A stretch of DNA of 64,000 bases from Dipetalonema caudispina. Its lineage: Eukaryota > Nematoda > Chromadorea > Rhabditida > Onchocercidae. The translations under genes and the position numbers were made by a program. Below, piece by piece: positions 1 to 13,387 of the stretch (the stretch's first letter is position 1; every line of letters begins with the position of its first letter). The stretch lies in the NCBI GenBank assembly GCA_013365325.1, contig JABVXV010000126.1, forward strand, positions 1 to 64,000. The letters run 5' to 3'. The notes beneath the pieces were generated by a model that did no database searches, was not told where the DNA came from, and was given only the letters and a program-made list of their open reading frames with translations.

Positions 1-263
1 AAGACAGAACAGACAGGAAGGAAAACGAGCTACTTTTTCTCAGATTTGAAATCTTCAACATCAAAAAATATCACTTTGTTGAAATTCATCCCTCATTCTC
101 TTCCACTTCTCACATTTAAATTCTTTTCAAATACAAGTTTAGACCTATTACTCCTTCCTAAATATTCCGAGATTTCCTTTTATCTTTGTTCCACTAGAAA
201 ATTGCTCGAAGCAAATCGTATGGTATACCATATAGACTGAAAAAAAAAAAAAAAAAAAAAAAC

Positions 264-296
<33 letters not shown>

Positions 297-2264
297 AGGC
301 TTGCAAAACGGCGCGTTCATCAATCAAAGAAGGTCTCTCTCTATCTCCTTCAAAATTCAGTGAGGTTTGAAGCAATTTAGCTAATACCTTTTCCTTCTTT
401 CCAATCCTCTTTCCCTCCCACCCTTCCGCAAACCTCCCCCTACTTTACCCTTTGCCACCCTCACTCCTTGCTTGCTTATCTTATCAACACGGCAATGATG
501 GACGGTTTCAAAATGCTAAGAAAAAGTACGAAAATCTTCTGAGGTATGAACACTTTTCGATTCTTAAAACAAACTGATAAATTTTTCAAAATTTGCAGAA
601 GTTTCGAAAACTTTAAAAGTTTTTTTCTTTTTTTTTTTTTTTAAACTCACTTCGCGATTATTTATTGCGACGTGTGACATATTCAATTTATTTCCTAAAC
701 AGTGCATAGAATCATTTTCACAATGCATTCATGCTAGTACAGAGAGATGCGCTACACTGATTGGTCGAACAATCGTTGCAAACCACTCCGTTGAGCTATA
801 ATTGTTGTAACAATTACATCTTTTGCTAGTTATCACTTATCACACACTAATTTATTGCATCTCAAATAAGTTTAGAATCAAAAAAAAGGTCACTATGATT
901 AGAAAGAAGAAACATAACGTTTAGACTTTTCTCCCTCACACTGTAGTAATTTCTAGATAGCAATACGATGAGGAAAACTTGTTGAAATAAAATTAGGATG
1001 ACAGAGTAATCTAGAAGTTGAGAGTTATAGAAAAAATCTCACTAATATTGAAGGATAAATGCAAAAATTTACATGAAAAATTTTTGAAATAAAAATGCGG
1101 AAAGAAATTTTAACATAAAATTTTTGAATTTTCAAATCAAAAGATAAAAAGAATATGGACAAAAACTGAGGGAATCTCTTGAAGATCATCTTTGCTGATT
1201 AGCGAAACTTCTAAGACATTTAGTGCAGTGCCTTCTTCTGGTGATATGCACTTACACATCAGATACGGTTGAACATTGCACTCTTATCAAGGAAGTTTAA
1301 ACTTTATTAAATTTACCTCTTAATGAAACAATCGCTCATTGGATAGTTTTACTCAAAATGTAATAGTCTTTTTAAGCAATTTGCATGAAATGAAAGTTCA
1401 GAATGATAAATCTCTCCAGCTTGTTTATCCTTGAATGATTTAGCTTCCTAAAAATGGAAACTACGACTGCTAATTTGTTTAAACTAGGAATATTAGCATA
1501 GGAAAGAGAATTATAACGTATAAAAAGGATAATGGATTATCCTTTATCAATCAGATTCATTACCGTTCCTGCCTGAAAGCGGAATAAGTTCAGAACAATG
1601 GAAAAGTAAACTAATTGTTGAAGTAATTATGCATTATTAGAAATTTAATCCGACAAAACACGAAATATTTTTTTGTTCTGATTTGAACAGCGATTTAAAC
1701 AACCGTATAAAACGATTTATGATTTTTTTTAATGTTTCGCGACAGATAAAAAAATTATGACATATTTGAAGAATTTTAAAAATAAATAAATGTCTCAAAA
1801 GAACAAGTACAGGAAACCTTTTGATTCGGCTATACAAAATAATTTGAACGGGAAGTGTTTGTTACGTTTGGTTTGGTAGAGATCTTCCTCCTCCCTCCCT
1901 TTCCTTTTTCCTCGCAAGTGACGTACGAGAAAGAACGCTAGACGTTATTTATCATTTCACAAAAACAAAAAAATGAAAAAAAAAAGTACTCTGTTACTCT
2001 CATTATTCTTCTACTTTTCTTTCTTCCGAAGTTTCGTTTCACTTCCTTAATTTTTTTTTCCGAAAAGTGTGAGGAAAAAAAAGTTCTTGAAAATGAGTAG
2101 TGAAAGAAAAATCGGTCAATTTCAAATTATTACTAATTGTTTGAAAAGTAAAAATTGTAGCACTTTCTATAGTTTAATCTTTAATCTTCAACTTCCTTAA
2201 TTAGATATTTTGCTCTTCTTTTTTTGCATATGTTAAATTCTTGCAACTGTTATTATTATTATTA

Positions 2265-2301
<37 letters not shown>

Positions 2302-5300
2302 GAATGAAATTTACCATGTCAATGAATAATTATCATAAGAAAAAATCTTCACCATTCAACGATGAATCCTTTTTTGATGATGAAGAATGATTTGTTTTGA
2401 AGGCGCATTCAGTAAGTTGTAATGTAATGATTAATTCAGCAGTGATTTTACAATTAATGAAATAAAATGAAATTTGAATTAGGGAGGTAGAAATTCAATT
2501 TCAGTTTGATTATAAATGAAGTGAAGATAATTTGAGAAATCTTCATCGAAATCTATGATTGTTATCAGTAGGAGTCAGTCATCTGTAGAGCTCATTGAGA
2601 AAAAGAAAAAAGTAGCAATAGCGTAGTGCTCACATGATTGATTGTTTGATCATAATTTTCTAGAAATATTTTAGCCGGCAAAACAAGAAAGTCGTTAATT
2701 TTAGAATTTAGCAAATATATTATCAATGGATGATAATCAAATGTTATCACATTAACTCAAGTGTAAGAAGTAGTTTCACATTTGAAAAATGACTTTTTTT
2801 CCTAGCTTAGTTAACCTTTTCTAAAAAAAAAAAATAAAATTTCACCTAAAATTTAACTTTTCACTAATTTTTTCTAAAATTTTTCAATCAAACAAATGCA
2901 ATCACGAAGAAACGATCGGCACATTTTATAGCATATAATCACTATTTTTGATTTAAAATTGAATTTTTCTTAGAAGCTATTGCAAGTATTCCATCTCATC
3001 ATGCACATGAAAACTAATGAAATTATTCTTTCTCTTGTATCCCTCATTCCAAAAAAAAAAAAAAAGGTATATGAGAAACATTGATAGATAGTTTGATGAG
3101 ATGGATGCTAGAAGAGCATTATTATATACCTGACTAAACATTTGCATTAGCATTCTTGGCATCCTGAATAATCATACACATTCTTTCGAAGCAACTTAAT
3201 GCTTCAATCTATCCATAACAATCAATCCTTTTTTCTTTTTCTTTTTTTTTCCACAAAAGAAAAGTAGCACAGTATTCAAATTTGGCTATATTTCCGGTAT
3301 TAAAAGTAAATATTGGTAGTAGAATTGATTTGTGAAAAGTTTTGTCTTACTGTTATTAGCTAGTTAGCATTGTAAAGTTTAAGAGATGGTTATATTTTAC
3401 TTTCAACTTATTTAGAAATTAAGTTAAATTTTCGAGCAATTTTGCAATGAAATAGGATAAAATGTGTTTCTTTTTCTATCTGTAAGTAATTTTATGAGTT
3501 CAAAATCTTCCATTGTGCATCAAACTGAAATTAATAAGTTGAAAGTAAAATATAAGCAATAAAATAACTGGGAAGAATTTCATTTTGTTGGAACTTTTCA
3601 TTTTCAGGAGAAAAATTTCATTAAATTTCTACAAAACTTCGCATTACTTTTACTCTTATATGAAACAGTAACATTAAGCATCAGATAATTATGGCTAATC
3701 GGTTTCAAAAATTGAAAAAACGTTGTGGGAAAGGAAAGAAGGAGTAAGGAATGGAAAAAATTCTACTCGATACAATAGTTTCACCTAATATCATCCTTAC
3801 AATTGATATCGAAACAATGGGGCTTAAAAATCTAGCTAATTCCAGGCTGAACCTATTACATAACCTATTACTTTCCAAAAAAAATACAAAGAAGCATAGA
3901 CGATTTAACGATTTTTTGATACCCAGCAAGCATGACAATTCTCCAGTCTGTTTATTTGCATGTCATTATCACTAATTTTTATCAACTAAAATCTTATTTA
4001 CGGATCAATATATTAGATGAGGCTGGTAAAGATCGAACATTTATGCCTTAACGTTTCCAACAGAAATAATTAATCATAAATGTTAAACATTTTAACCTAA
4101 TAATTTGAAATCTATTTAGAATCTAAAAAGTATATTAGACGTAGTCTATCGAACAGTATATCCTTCACTAATAATCTAAATGATAAATGGCCACATCACC
4201 AAGAAAGTCTATGATGCTAGCTATCACGGTTAGTCCAACAGCTGGCTGAGCCTTTAATCCTAATTTTGATCCAATGTGTAATCTTGCTGCTTGAATAGCA
4301 ATAATCATATAATAACAGTGATTTTAAATAAATTTGTGGGTTATGAGAAACCTATGAAATGATGCATGTATTTATTTTTTAATCTAAAATTTTAAAAACT
4401 TTTAAATTTTGATCTTTTTCAAATTCAACAAAGACCAATTTGTTTAGATGATAGAGTAGCATGTACATACGTGTAAGTGCATATGTGTAATATCTTTGTA
4501 GTATTATTCCTTTGTACTATTCCAATTTGTCTTCATGACATTTTGTGAAGTCCAAAAAAAAAAAAAAACAGATTTTTTTTTTTTTTCAATCCTGCTAGTA
4601 AACTATGGAAAACGTTGGAAAGACGGACTCTTCGATGTATATTTAATTACGAGCATCCAAATATTATGCGATGAAATCAGCAATATTCAAATATGAATAC
4701 TTGAATAATGATTATAATTCCATTTTATTTGCGTATTGATTCCTTAAAGAATTATGAAAATGTTAGTTTTCAAATATGCATAACGAACATTAATTAATCA
4801 TGCAAAATGATCGGATACTTCAATTGATCAATTTCTATCTTGCAGCAACTGAAATATTATTGAAAACTAAACACTTAGCACTCAAGTTTAACCAAACATT
4901 GATGTTTGACTCACCGAACAATCTCGAGACCATTCCTTCCGACGTACTGCCTGAAAATTCAACTAAATGTAGAACATTTGATTACATTGTTTCTTTCTAA
5001 AATACTCTTGTACTTCGTCAGTTCGTGCATCAAAGATGCCTGTCTTAATTAATTGGAATCTGAAATATTACCATACCTCGTCTAATCTTTAAACATTTGT
5101 GCCAAATGTATATTAATACATAAGAAAGCTTACAGAATTTTCATCCGTACATTAATTCATAAAATGAGCTACCTCATTATATAAACTGAATTCAATTGCA
5201 ATCGTGGACTTTATGGTAGCACCAACTGTCACTTGCCAAAATTAGGCTTGTTTGATTTTATGGCTCAATGGATAATCCGATCATTTAGTTAATCGATAGA

Positions 5301-8300
5301 TAAATAACAGACAAGTTCTTAGTCTTAGTAAAAGCTTGAAAACAACATTATTCGTTTTTCTAATTTTTTTTTTTGTGAAAAAATAATGGCAACTATAATT
5401 TTGAACAAAAAATAGCAATCACTCCAATTTTGTGATACCAAAGCTAATCAATATTAAAACTGTCAACATTATTTCTGGAAAATAAAAAACACTGTTTTTA
5501 AAAAATATAAATTAAGAAATACATTAAAATAATTTATCGTTATTTTTCATGGATACATCTCCCGTAAATGAATTATGCCGGTTTGTACCGGATGCTCACT
5601 GCACTTATTAAATGTCATATCGATTGTATAGTGTTGTGACAAAAAAAAAAAAAAAAAAAAAAAAAAAAGAAAAAAATGGAAATCAGCGCATATTACCAAC
5701 CATTTCACTGGAACAAAACGAAGAAAATTGTTCATTGTCGCCTATTTCCTATTGTTTTAGGATTTAAATGGAGCGAATAATTAAGGAATAAATCAAATTT
5801 TACGCTCCATATGTAAATAAACTGAATTCAATTAAAAAATAAACGAACATAGTTAAAATTTTTTATAATTAAAACTTATGCAACTGCCTAGACAGATGTT
5901 AAAATATACGACAGAGAATTTTCCGAAGCAATGATCAATTTCGGAACGATAATATTGACGATGAATACTCATACAAGCATTTAGTCTTACGTTTTATTTT
6001 AACTATAAAGGAAACAAATTTAACAGTTTGTAAAAAGGATTTCCTACTGAAACAATCATTTCATAAGCAGATAGCTTTTAGGAGTAGAAAACTTTTAAGA
6101 TTCATTTGAAATTTTTATAAAGTAATCAAAGGCATCTGTATACCTTTGTCAATATGTTTCACTGCTAAAATATATAAAAACCTAATGAATTGCACTTCTC
6201 TTGTCCTATATCATAACCAACTAGTATGTTAATAGAGTAAACATGGCTCTAATTGAACTTCTAGAAACTTCGTCATGCTACGAAATGTCAAACCATTCCA
6301 GTAATTAGTTGTATCATTGGATCACTTACCTTTATCTCGTCAATCATGTTTCTTTAGCAGACTTTGAAATTTCAAGTAAATACTTACCTTGTTCTAGGAA
6401 ATCTCCCAATTTTTACAATCCGTGAGTGAAGGTTTCAAACATACAGGTGAATCATTTGTAAAATCTTCTAATCTTTATTCTAAATCAGTGCTTTTAATAT
6501 TGCTTCTTTTTTAACAGATAGCTAAAATAGCATTAAATAGAAAACATATTCAGTTAATTTCTACAAAATGAAAATAAATTAAAACCAAATAAACTAAAAT
6601 TAGAAGATTTTACATTACACCTACAATTAACACACATAAACTAGTTTAGTTTTAGAAGGTCAGTTATAGACCTATTAAGAATCAAAGTGACATAGATGGG
6701 CCTATCAAAGTGATAATGATGCAGTAGCACCATGAGCATCAAATATATTGTCATCATGAATATGCATTAACACTCAGTTGAAACATTTGTGCCTACAATT
6801 AGGCATGCATCCATGGAAGAGCAATGAATGTTGTCATGAATTCCGCTGTCTAATTCAAAAAAAAAAAAAAAAAAAAAAAAACAATAGTAACAATCTTTCC
6901 AGGATTATAGAATTTGAGTTTGAATGATACGAGATGTTTCAATTTGTTAGTAGCCTAATTTTGGGAATATAGCAATATAACATTTTCTTAAATTCTTGAA
7001 ACTAATAACATTTCCATTTTTATTTTTGAATTACAAAATTTCAATTGCTTTTCCAATAATTTCATCTACTTTCTGCATGTTTATCTGTAAAAATTGGATA
7101 AAAATAAACTTTTCCGAATAGCTGAAACTAATGTGAAACATAATGTATTTGGCTGGGAAAAAAAAAAAAAAAAACTAAAAAATAAAAGACGAATCATGGG
7201 TTAAAACATCTGTACCAATTATATAATTTATTTACACTAGTAGAATTGGGTGGTTTATTTTTTTCTTTTGCTCTCCTGTAAAATTAACTTATTACCATAC
7301 CCGATAGTTTTGCTTCATCATCTTTTTCTCATCTGTCTTACATTCTTCTCATAAACTAGCAACACATAATTCTCTTCAATTAGCTTTTGCATTTTTTTTT
7401 AAGAATGACAGAAAAAGGTAGACTAATATATCAAAAGATTTCACATTAAAATTTAAAAACATGAAAGTTATATCACAATTTTAAAAGATGAAATGCGAGA
7501 GAATATCTCTGATAACGGATATAAATATTCACTGTAACAATGAGTGCTTCCTTTTTTACAATACCTTAATTATATAGCAAAAATAAAACTGTTTAATTTA
7601 TGCAAAACGGATTACCCTAAAAGTTAAATTGCTTCCATAAAATAAAGATTTTCTTCGAGGAAATTTTCAAAGGAAACGAAATTGTTCATTTTTGAAAGTT
7701 AGCAACTGGAAAAGTATTTGATTTGGTGAAAATAATTATGAAAATAAAACAAGAAATCAAGGAGAAAATTGCGATACTCTTGGTGGATAAATTTATTTAT
7801 GCAACTTTCTCAAACATGAATTCATCGTCTGGTATAATATTGGGCGATAAAAGTTGGATCTACATTTAGCAAGTAACAAGTAGTATCATTAGTATCGGTA
7901 AATTGAAAATTATTAATCAATAAAGAGGTATGAAGTAGGTAAGAAAGCATCAATTAATCGAAACTAAAAGAAATCGGTAACTGACGTGCCAAGAAAAAAA
8001 AAAGAAAAGAAAACTTATAATTTACCGATATACACTTATTTTCTCACCTGTACAATCCCTAACTAAATGATTATGCATTGAATCATAGTAAATAATGCGA
8101 AGATTAAAGGATCAGTGATTAACGAAATGTTCATTCATTCCTATCAAGTAAATCACGAGGTAAAACTCTGCAATATAATTTTGCAAATAAAACATAGGTT
8201 AACTATTTTTGTTATGAATATCAGACAGGAAAATCACTGGTTTAAACTTAATCAAATTGCCAATTCTAAATAGACGTGGAAAATGGAATCGTCAGACATT

Positions 8301-9820
8301 CATTTTAAAAACTGGTCGTTTAGGAAAATTGGATTATTCGATGTGGACAAAAAATAGAATTCGTAAATTCGAAAAGCTTCACAAAGCTGATTGAATCAAC
8401 GATTAATAAATCAAACGAAATGGCGGAAGAGAGGATTTGATTGCAAAGATGAAAAAAATATGAATAGACAAACCGATTTGTGATGAATGAAAACTATTGA
8501 GAATGAGTTGAAGAAGAATATCCGGTCATCTAACATGATATTTTTTCTTCATTACATGCTATATATTGTTAAAAAGAATCAGATTTGCAAAGATGTCAGG
8601 ATCATAGTTATGATTGATCAAATTGGTTCACTGAAATGGATCAACTTTTGCCCCTTCAGCAATCACTAGATTAAAATTTTAATTCAAAAAAAGAGAAAAA
8701 GCTGTCAAAATGAATGAATATATTAAAAACTGTGGTAAAATAGGAGAAGTTAGTAACTTTAGTAGGGAATATATTAAATTTCAAAAGGTATGTGTACATT
8801 TAAAATATAAAAATTGATCAGTTTTTTTTTTTTTCATTTCTCTACTTCAACATGAAAAAAAAAGCTATGTTGAGCCTGTTGAACCCGTTGGAAAATGTCA
8901 GTTTTTAAAATCCTTTTATTATGGATGATAAATGGCCTATATATTTATATATGTGTATAAAGTCTACCCATCTTACCGGATAGGATGATAGTCTTCCTTC
9001 CGCTCGATTAAACAAATCTCTTAAATAATTTTCAACCGAGCATGGAAGAACAAGTGAGTACACGAGCGATCGAATAATCATTTATCAATGATCATTTTTA
9101 AGTTTAATCACTACATCTTAAACCAGTATAAAGCAATTAGCTGAAGCTGATATCCAATATCAAAATATCATTCGAACAAGAATTGAGAATGGATATATTA
9201 TTAATGTCTTAGACTGTACCGATTAACTACTGAAACATTTAGAATAGAAGTTTCTTGAACTATGCTAGAGATTCAGTCATTTCTTAATTATCCAGAAAAT
9301 ATAGGCTGTTTTCATCCTGTCATAGACGAGAAGGAAATATTAATAGCTTAATTCGTAAGCATTTGAAACGAACAAATTGATCTTTAAAATATTAGAATTA
9401 TTATCTTGAAAAACCACTTTTTCATCGACTACCTAAAATTAAATTAATCTTGAAATATTTGCCGCATAAACAGTGAAATGTAATGTATTTACCACAAAAT
9501 TTAAATTTCTTTTTTTTTACAAAAAAAGATGGATAAATTAAAATATCAAAGAGATGAATGTTAACAAGGAGAATAATCTTGAAAAAAAAAAAAAAAAATG
9601 TTTTCAGCTATAGATGTGGCAAACAAAACGATGTAGCTTTTAACGCAATATTCCTAAATTATTTTTAACAACAACAAAAAAAAAAAAAAAATTGTTGTAA
9701 AACATTTGCATATGATCTATCTTGGATAGATATATTATCGAAGATATGAGAATTGTTAAAGTAATGCTGAAATGGGATGTAATACATTTCAGGAGAAAAA
9801 TTCTAAAAAAAAAAAAAATT
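1..9820. other. AT-rich stretch without a recognisable gene
   Basis: No open frame here is convincing: the longest are short, low-complexity or run through poly-A/poly-T tracts. The first 560 bases contain an A-tract/T-tract hairpin (240-294), a pyrimidine-rich block (about 380-480) and a possible splice donor at about 541 (CTGAG then GTATGA), so the edge of a transcript could lie here. A second A-tract/CAGA/T-tract element lies at 4554-4586. The rest is AT-rich sequence with homopolymer runs, consistent with intergenic DNA or large introns. Confidence 0.5.
2249..2300. repeat. (TTA)n trinucleotide microsatellite
   Basis: About seventeen TTA units, interrupted once or twice by GTTA. It lies in non-coding DNA. 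Confidence 0.95.
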
Positions 9821-9938
9821 TAACTATCTACTTGAAAGGGGAAATTGTTTAGAATGAGAAGCAGTTACCATTATTGGAAAGAGTTGTTGGAAAATTAAAT
9901 GCCTTAACAAAAAAAAAAAAAAAAAAATTTTCAAGAAA

Positions 9939-10287
9939 TTGAATGACAAAAATGAAATAAAGGATGGTAAGAAATTTAAGGTAGAGAAACTAATGAAAAC
10001 TAATAGAATGAGAAGCAATGAAAGAAAAGTCTCTGTAAAGAACTATGCAAACGAAGCTTTCAAATCGTTGTTGTACCTACCAGGTGTAAATATTACCATC
10101 AATCAAAGGTCAATAGAACTTTTAAGCAAAGTAGTTCATTATATAGATGAAGTTACCGCTATAGTTAGATAGTGGATATGGGAAGTTTAGTATATTTAAA
10201 AAACAGAATCTATTGGCTAAATTTGAAATCAAGAAATTACAAAGTAAAGTGTTGAAGTATACTGATAAAAATCGGAAAATACTGTAA
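9939..10287 (+). pseudogene. possible degenerate histone H2B-like sequence
   Basis: A frame of about 77 codons starts in a run of lysine codons and contains a KDGKK motif. It then has a segment (KNYANEAFKSLL, ITINQRSIELL, YIDEV) with the hydrophobic spacing of the H2B histone fold, in which Y..Y-K-V-L is followed by ISSKAMSIM and DIFERI. The frame hits a stop at 10170-10172. After a one-base shift it continues with a segment around FEIKKLQSKVLKY that could match the REIQTAVRLL helix, ending with TAA at 10285. There is no ATG at the beginning; the frame opens with TTG after a poly-A run. Sequence identity to real H2B is low, so this is a structural resemblance rather than a firm match. It could equally be a chance open frame. 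Confidence 0.25.
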
Positions 10288-11139
10288 ATGATGGTTCACC
10301 AAAACGGATATGAGAAAGAATAGGAGAAAATAGGATAATGAAAGAAAAATCCTGAACTTTTTCCTATAAAACTATAAGTTATGATAAAGGGATGAAGTCT
10401 AGAAACGATATAGTAATAATCTGAATATCTTGCATCAACTTGTTCCTGTCTATCTTAAGGAACTGATTCGTATCATTACTATCATGTGGTTTCCATCAAG
10501 AATGATAGTTTCGTTATAATGTATGTTCCAGAATATCATAAAGCTCTTTCCTGATAAGATAAGATAATCAACAAAGTATCACGGAGAATAAGTATGTGTT
10601 ACTCATCAATGTATGATATTGAGAAAGTCGATCGCGAACTTCACTTTTTTGTTCCTATCCACTGATAGTGTAGTAAAGTAAACGTATTGCTGAATAAGTT
10701 GAAACCGTGATCAGTTAATTGGTCTCGATCATAGTTCAACATAACTGATGGTACATTTAAAAACGGATAACGAGACGTCTTTTCTTCCGGTATGCAAAGG
10801 TACCTCTTTTGTGATACTTTCAAATTATTAATCATCAAGTTCATTTAATATATCCTTTTTCAATTAGAAATAATTATTCCATCTAACATCAAACTTTATT
10901 TAGTCTTACAATTTTATGTATGAAAGTGTTGCTGTTTGATGGAAAACGTTCTGTATGATGAGTTAATATTTGATTCTCACTGTTTGATTGAATCAGTGAA
11001 AGTTAATAATTAGAAACCATGCTGAATGATTCCCACTAAGAAGTGGCAAGAATTCCGTGATATCCTGTGTAGATAATGCATTACCAACTGAAACATGCCA
11101 TCCGTACATCCAGAATCATTCTTCCGGTCCCTCCCTTCC

Positions 11140-11149
11140 ATGACGTCAT
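11140..11149. promoter_or_regulatory. perfect CRE/ATF-type palindrome ATGACGTCAT
   Basis: The ten bases ATGACGTCAT are a perfect palindrome containing the full CREB/ATF consensus TGACGTCA. It lies in a less A-rich stretch about 4 kb upstream of the Smad start codon. Occupancy and target gene are inference. Confidence 0.45.
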
Positions 11150-13255
11150 TGCAGTAACCACGTCTAGACGACAATTAAGCTGTTCTCGTTCTCACAGATT
11201 CTTGAAACATTACTGGCTACTACCCAACTATTTTGGCTCTTTTCCATCTCTGATACACACTCATAGATGGATAGACATATAGATGATAAATGTGTAACTT
11301 CTCTGCTTCTCTCCTTCCAACATACTTTCTCAACTCTCCTCCTTATGTCTTTTTTCGCAAGCGTGAAAGCTGCGTGATGTCCATCCTCTTCTTCACTTTC
11401 TTTCTTCTCTCCCGGGGCATTCTATCGGTATTGCTAATCATTGGGATATGTAACCATTGAATAATCCACGTTTACGTCGTACTTCTACACGTATGACAAG
11501 CTTACATGTCGTAATCCTCTTTAGTTACATCATTTATCAGATGTGAATTTTGCTGTTCTTTCCCATCGTGCTCCTTTATGTTAATTGATTACGTTCGTGA
11601 TTCTCTACGTTTTGCGTATGCGTTAATTGTACGGACGAATGTGCTCGTAGAGTTATTTATATGCACCATACACGTTCATATGTGCATGATACCTTTGCGA
11701 ATAACTTTCGTATTCGAGAAGAAAAAGCTATGATGTAAATACGTACAGATAGTTACAGGTCTTTTTTCGTGACTTCAGTTCTTTATCAGCACATCATCGA
11801 TAAAAAATGTATGATGGAGAAGAATGAAAAGAACTGTAGGCTATAGTAAAATGTCACTGTATCCTCTAGCAGAAATGTCGGATTTGGTCCAGTAATTGAG
11901 CAATATCGATTAACAATGTGGAGAAATATTTCCATTAAGTCTAGTCTGAAGAAAATTTAGATTTAGCCAGTTGGTCATTTGGGTTAATAAACAGTAACGC
12001 CCAGATTTGTTGAACCAAGAGTACAGAGAACTGCAGAGAAATAACTGCGACAAACCTCGTTAAGGACAAACAGATAATCTCAAATCCATCAACGGACTTA
12101 CATATATTTTTCGTACATTTCAGGTGTGAATTGAACACGATGCGGAGACCATGTAGTCCATATATACTGATCCGAAAATTGCAACGTGATGTTCTGTCCA
12201 CCGTGATGGTAAGTTAAAGTTTCCATATGTGATTATCATGCTATAGATGTCCCAAGTGAAGCAATTAAGTTTGAAATTTCAACTGATTAGATAATCATCT
12301 TTTTGTTCTATTTATTTCATCGCTTCTTTTTTTCACATTTAAGCATTTCTGGTCACGCATCTGTAATTTTCCCATATCCCATTTAGTTTATTATGAACAG
12401 TTTGATTATTTCACCAATTCGTTGACCTTCACCAATAATGTCTGTTTTTGACATAACAATAATATAGTCTGAATCACTACTTTCTCGATATGCTGCGAGA
12501 ACTGCTTGTTTCATCAGTCGTTAGGCTTCTAATATTTCGCACTGCTTTATTAGGTCAATTTGTGGCACTGGCTTTTCCCTTTAATGAAATACATGTTTAT
12601 TAAGCGACGAATTAAGTGCAAACAGCTTCCTGTCTATTCTGCTCAATATTCCCGATACATTCAGTTATAATACCCATTGTTTCAGCTTCTAATTTACCGT
12701 AGCGTTTTGTTGTTTCTGGTATTAAAGTAAAAATCTTTCTTGGACCTGTAATCACCAACACTTTTGCTGTCTAACCTTTCGTTTCTCGTATTCTCCGCTT
12801 TCTTTCCAGGATTTTTTCTCTGCATTGTGATCAGGTGGTTGTGGTCTTACAATCGGTGCTCTGCGTCGTACAATTAAAGGTATGTTCCAGTCGTTATGCT
12901 TTTATAATGATTTTTTAGTATGTATGTTAGTTAATGAATCTTTGGGGAATTAAGGAAATCGTCATTGTTATGGCAGTCGCTATTTTTTAGCTCTTCGACA
13001 TGATTTTGTGACTTGACAACGAAGATTTCGTTGTCTGTTTATACAAAATTTGCTGAAAGCTGAAGCCATTTTTTAAGTAAGCTACTCTATGAAAAGAGCA
13101 TGTTTTAGTCATGGTCGAAGAAATTGTTTGCGTAGAGTCGTACTGATGACGAACTTGTTTATTATTTCACTTCTTCAAATAGTACACTTCTGTAATAATG
13201 GCAACTTGAAATAAAGGATTTGACATTTTTCAGTAAGATTGCGAGATGCTTGCTA

Positions 13256-13387
13256 TTGTTTGATTAGATTCTTCTAGATGTCCCGCCTTTGTTTATTCAG
13301 ATTTAAGCGACATTGGAAAAGTGCTTGTCTGCCTATTTAATGAGCTGATCCAAGTTTGTTCAGCTTTAGAAGAATCTAATCAAACAA
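13256..13387. repeat. 21-bp perfect inverted repeat with 90-bp spacer
   Basis: The left arm at 13256-13276 (TTGTTTGATTAGATTCTTCTA) is the exact reverse complement of the right arm at 13367-13387. The arms do not extend clearly into the spacer. It lies in non-coding DNA upstream of the Smad gene and could be a small MITE relic or a foldback RNA. Confidence 0.85.
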
